Assembly (NCBI GenBank): GCA_002404375.1
Contig: DHJO01000099.1
Location: 1-6,630, forward strand
Length of the DNA: 6,630 nt
Reading direction: 5' to 3'
DNA from: Gemmatimonadales bacterium UBA4718
GTDB taxonomy: Bacteria > Gemmatimonadota > Gemmatimonadetes > Gemmatimonadales > Gemmatimonadaceae
The notes beneath the pieces are model-generated. The model had not been told where the DNA came from. It searched no databases and saw nothing but the letters and a program-made list of their open reading frames with translations. A program made the position numbers and the translations under genes. Positions 6,003 through 6,630 of the stretch are shown piece after piece; the stretch's first letter is position 1; each line of letters starts with the position of its first letter.

Positions 6003-6004
6003 GA

Positions 6005-6630
6005 GTGTCGAGCTTTCCGCAATACCGTCCGCGTCGACTGCGTCGCACCGCCGCACTTCGAAACCTCGTGCGCGAGACGCATCTGGCCGCTGCGCAGCTC
6101 GTGCTGCCCGTCTTCGTTCGCGACGGCAAGAACCTGCGCCGCGCCGTAGGGTCCATGCCGGGCGTCAACCAGACCTCGGTAGATGAAATGCTGCGTGATG
6201 CCGAAGCAGCCGCGAAAACGGGCGTCGGCGGGATCATCCTGTTCGGCGTTCCCGAGAAAAAAGACGCGACCGGTTCATCGGCCTGGGACGACAAGGGAGC
6301 GGTTCAGAACGCGGCGCGCGCGCTGAAGAAAGAGATCCCCGATCTGGTCGTGATCACCGACGTGTGCCTGTGCGAGTACACAGACCACGGTCACTGCGGG
6401 ATCCTCAAGGATGGAGAAGTAGATAATGATGCGACCCTCGAGCTGTTGTCGCGGGCCGCACTCTCGCACGCGCGTGCCGGCGCGGACGTGGTCGCGCCCA
6501 GCGACATGATGGACGGAAGGGTGCAGGCGATCAGATCCGCGCTGGACGACAAAGGCCATTCGGGCGTTTCGATTCTGAGCTACGCGGCGAAGTATGCGTC
6601 GGCCTATTACGGACCCTTCCGCGAGGCGGC
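6005..6630 (+). CDS. hemB: Delta-aminolevulinic acid dehydratase (porphobilinogen synthase) HemB, 3' truncated by window edge
   Basis: HemB condenses two 5-aminolevulinate molecules into porphobilinogen. The first 208 residues are present, about two thirds of the usual length. The N-terminus [20 protein letters not shown] (3-22) is typical. Three cysteines in [14 protein letters not shown] (118-131; Cys120, Cys122, Cys130) form the classic zinc site, so this looks like a zinc-dependent enzyme, not a magnesium-only type, which has Asp/Ala there. [10 protein letters not shown] (163-172) and [17 protein letters not shown] (191-207) follow, with Lys195 the first of the two active-site lysines; the second, the main Schiff-base lysine, lies beyond the window. 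The start is GTG 6005, only 2 nt after the hemC stop, and the ribosome binding site is weak, which again points to coupled translation. No stop is reached before the window end. Confidence 0.96.
   Translation, partial: MSSFPQYRPRRLRRTAALRNLVRETHLAAAQLVLPVFVRDGKNLRRAVGSMPGVNQTSVDEMLRDAEAAAKTGVGGIILFGVPEKKDATGSSAWDDKGAVQNAARALKKEIPDLVVITDVCLCEYTDHGHCGILKDGEVDNDATLELLSRAALSHARAGADVVAPSDMMDGRVQAIRSALDDKGHSGVSILSYAAKYASAYYGPFREA

Noticed and set aside
5273..6082. 269-codon open frame on the minus strand
   Set aside because: Antisense to hemC and the start of hemB; the composition is dominated by Ser and Arg and there is no family resemblance.

Overview
The window is a compact, single-strand (+) stretch of a GC-rich bacterial genome. 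It joins two linked processes: cytochrome c maturation (System I, ccm) and the shared front part of tetrapyrrole biosynthesis (hem). Seven genes are visible. The first and last are cut by the window edges. Only one gene starts with ATG; the others are best read with GTG or TTG starts. The GC content, the alternative starts and the ccm-to-hem gene order suggest a Gemmatimonadota-like or similarly deep-branching Gram-negative bacterium. That placement is inference from style and gene order, not a phylogenetic result.

Layout. Positions 1-609 hold the 3' part of ccmA (ATPase of the heme exporter). ccmB (602-1282, membrane permease) overlaps it by 8 nt. A non-coding gap of about 270 nt follows (1283-1554). 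It contains a large imperfect inverted repeat, two 61-nt arms 77% complementary with no gaps, and a tandem 18-bp repeat at its right edge. Next come ccmC (1555-2226, heme handling) and a tiny ccmD-like gene (2219-2329) that overlaps ccmC by 8 nt. The hem half begins at 2329. Its first gene encodes a 399-aa protein that I read as a fused two-domain Lrp/AsnC-type siroheme decarboxylase-like protein (AhbA/AhbB/NirDLGH family). Then come a uroporphyrinogen-III methyltransferase / uroporphyrinogen-III synthase fusion (3521-5035), hemC (5025-6002) and the 5' part of hemB (6005 to the window end).

How they work together. HemB makes porphobilinogen, HemC polymerises it to hydroxymethylbilane, and the HemD half of the fusion closes it to uroporphyrinogen III. 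The CobA half methylates that towards precorrin-2 and siroheme. A siroheme decarboxylase next door would push siroheme towards didecarboxysiroheme, the branch point for heme by the alternative (Ahb) route and for heme d1. The Ccm proteins then deliver heme to periplasmic apocytochromes c. CcmE/F/G/H, HemA, HemL, a precorrin-2 dehydrogenase/ferrochelatase and AhbC/AhbD are not in this window, so the route actually used cannot be decided here.

The items most worth a second look are the fused decarboxylase-like gene, which sits where I would have expected a different early hem gene, and the long hairpin-forming element that splits the ccm operon between ccmB and ccmC.
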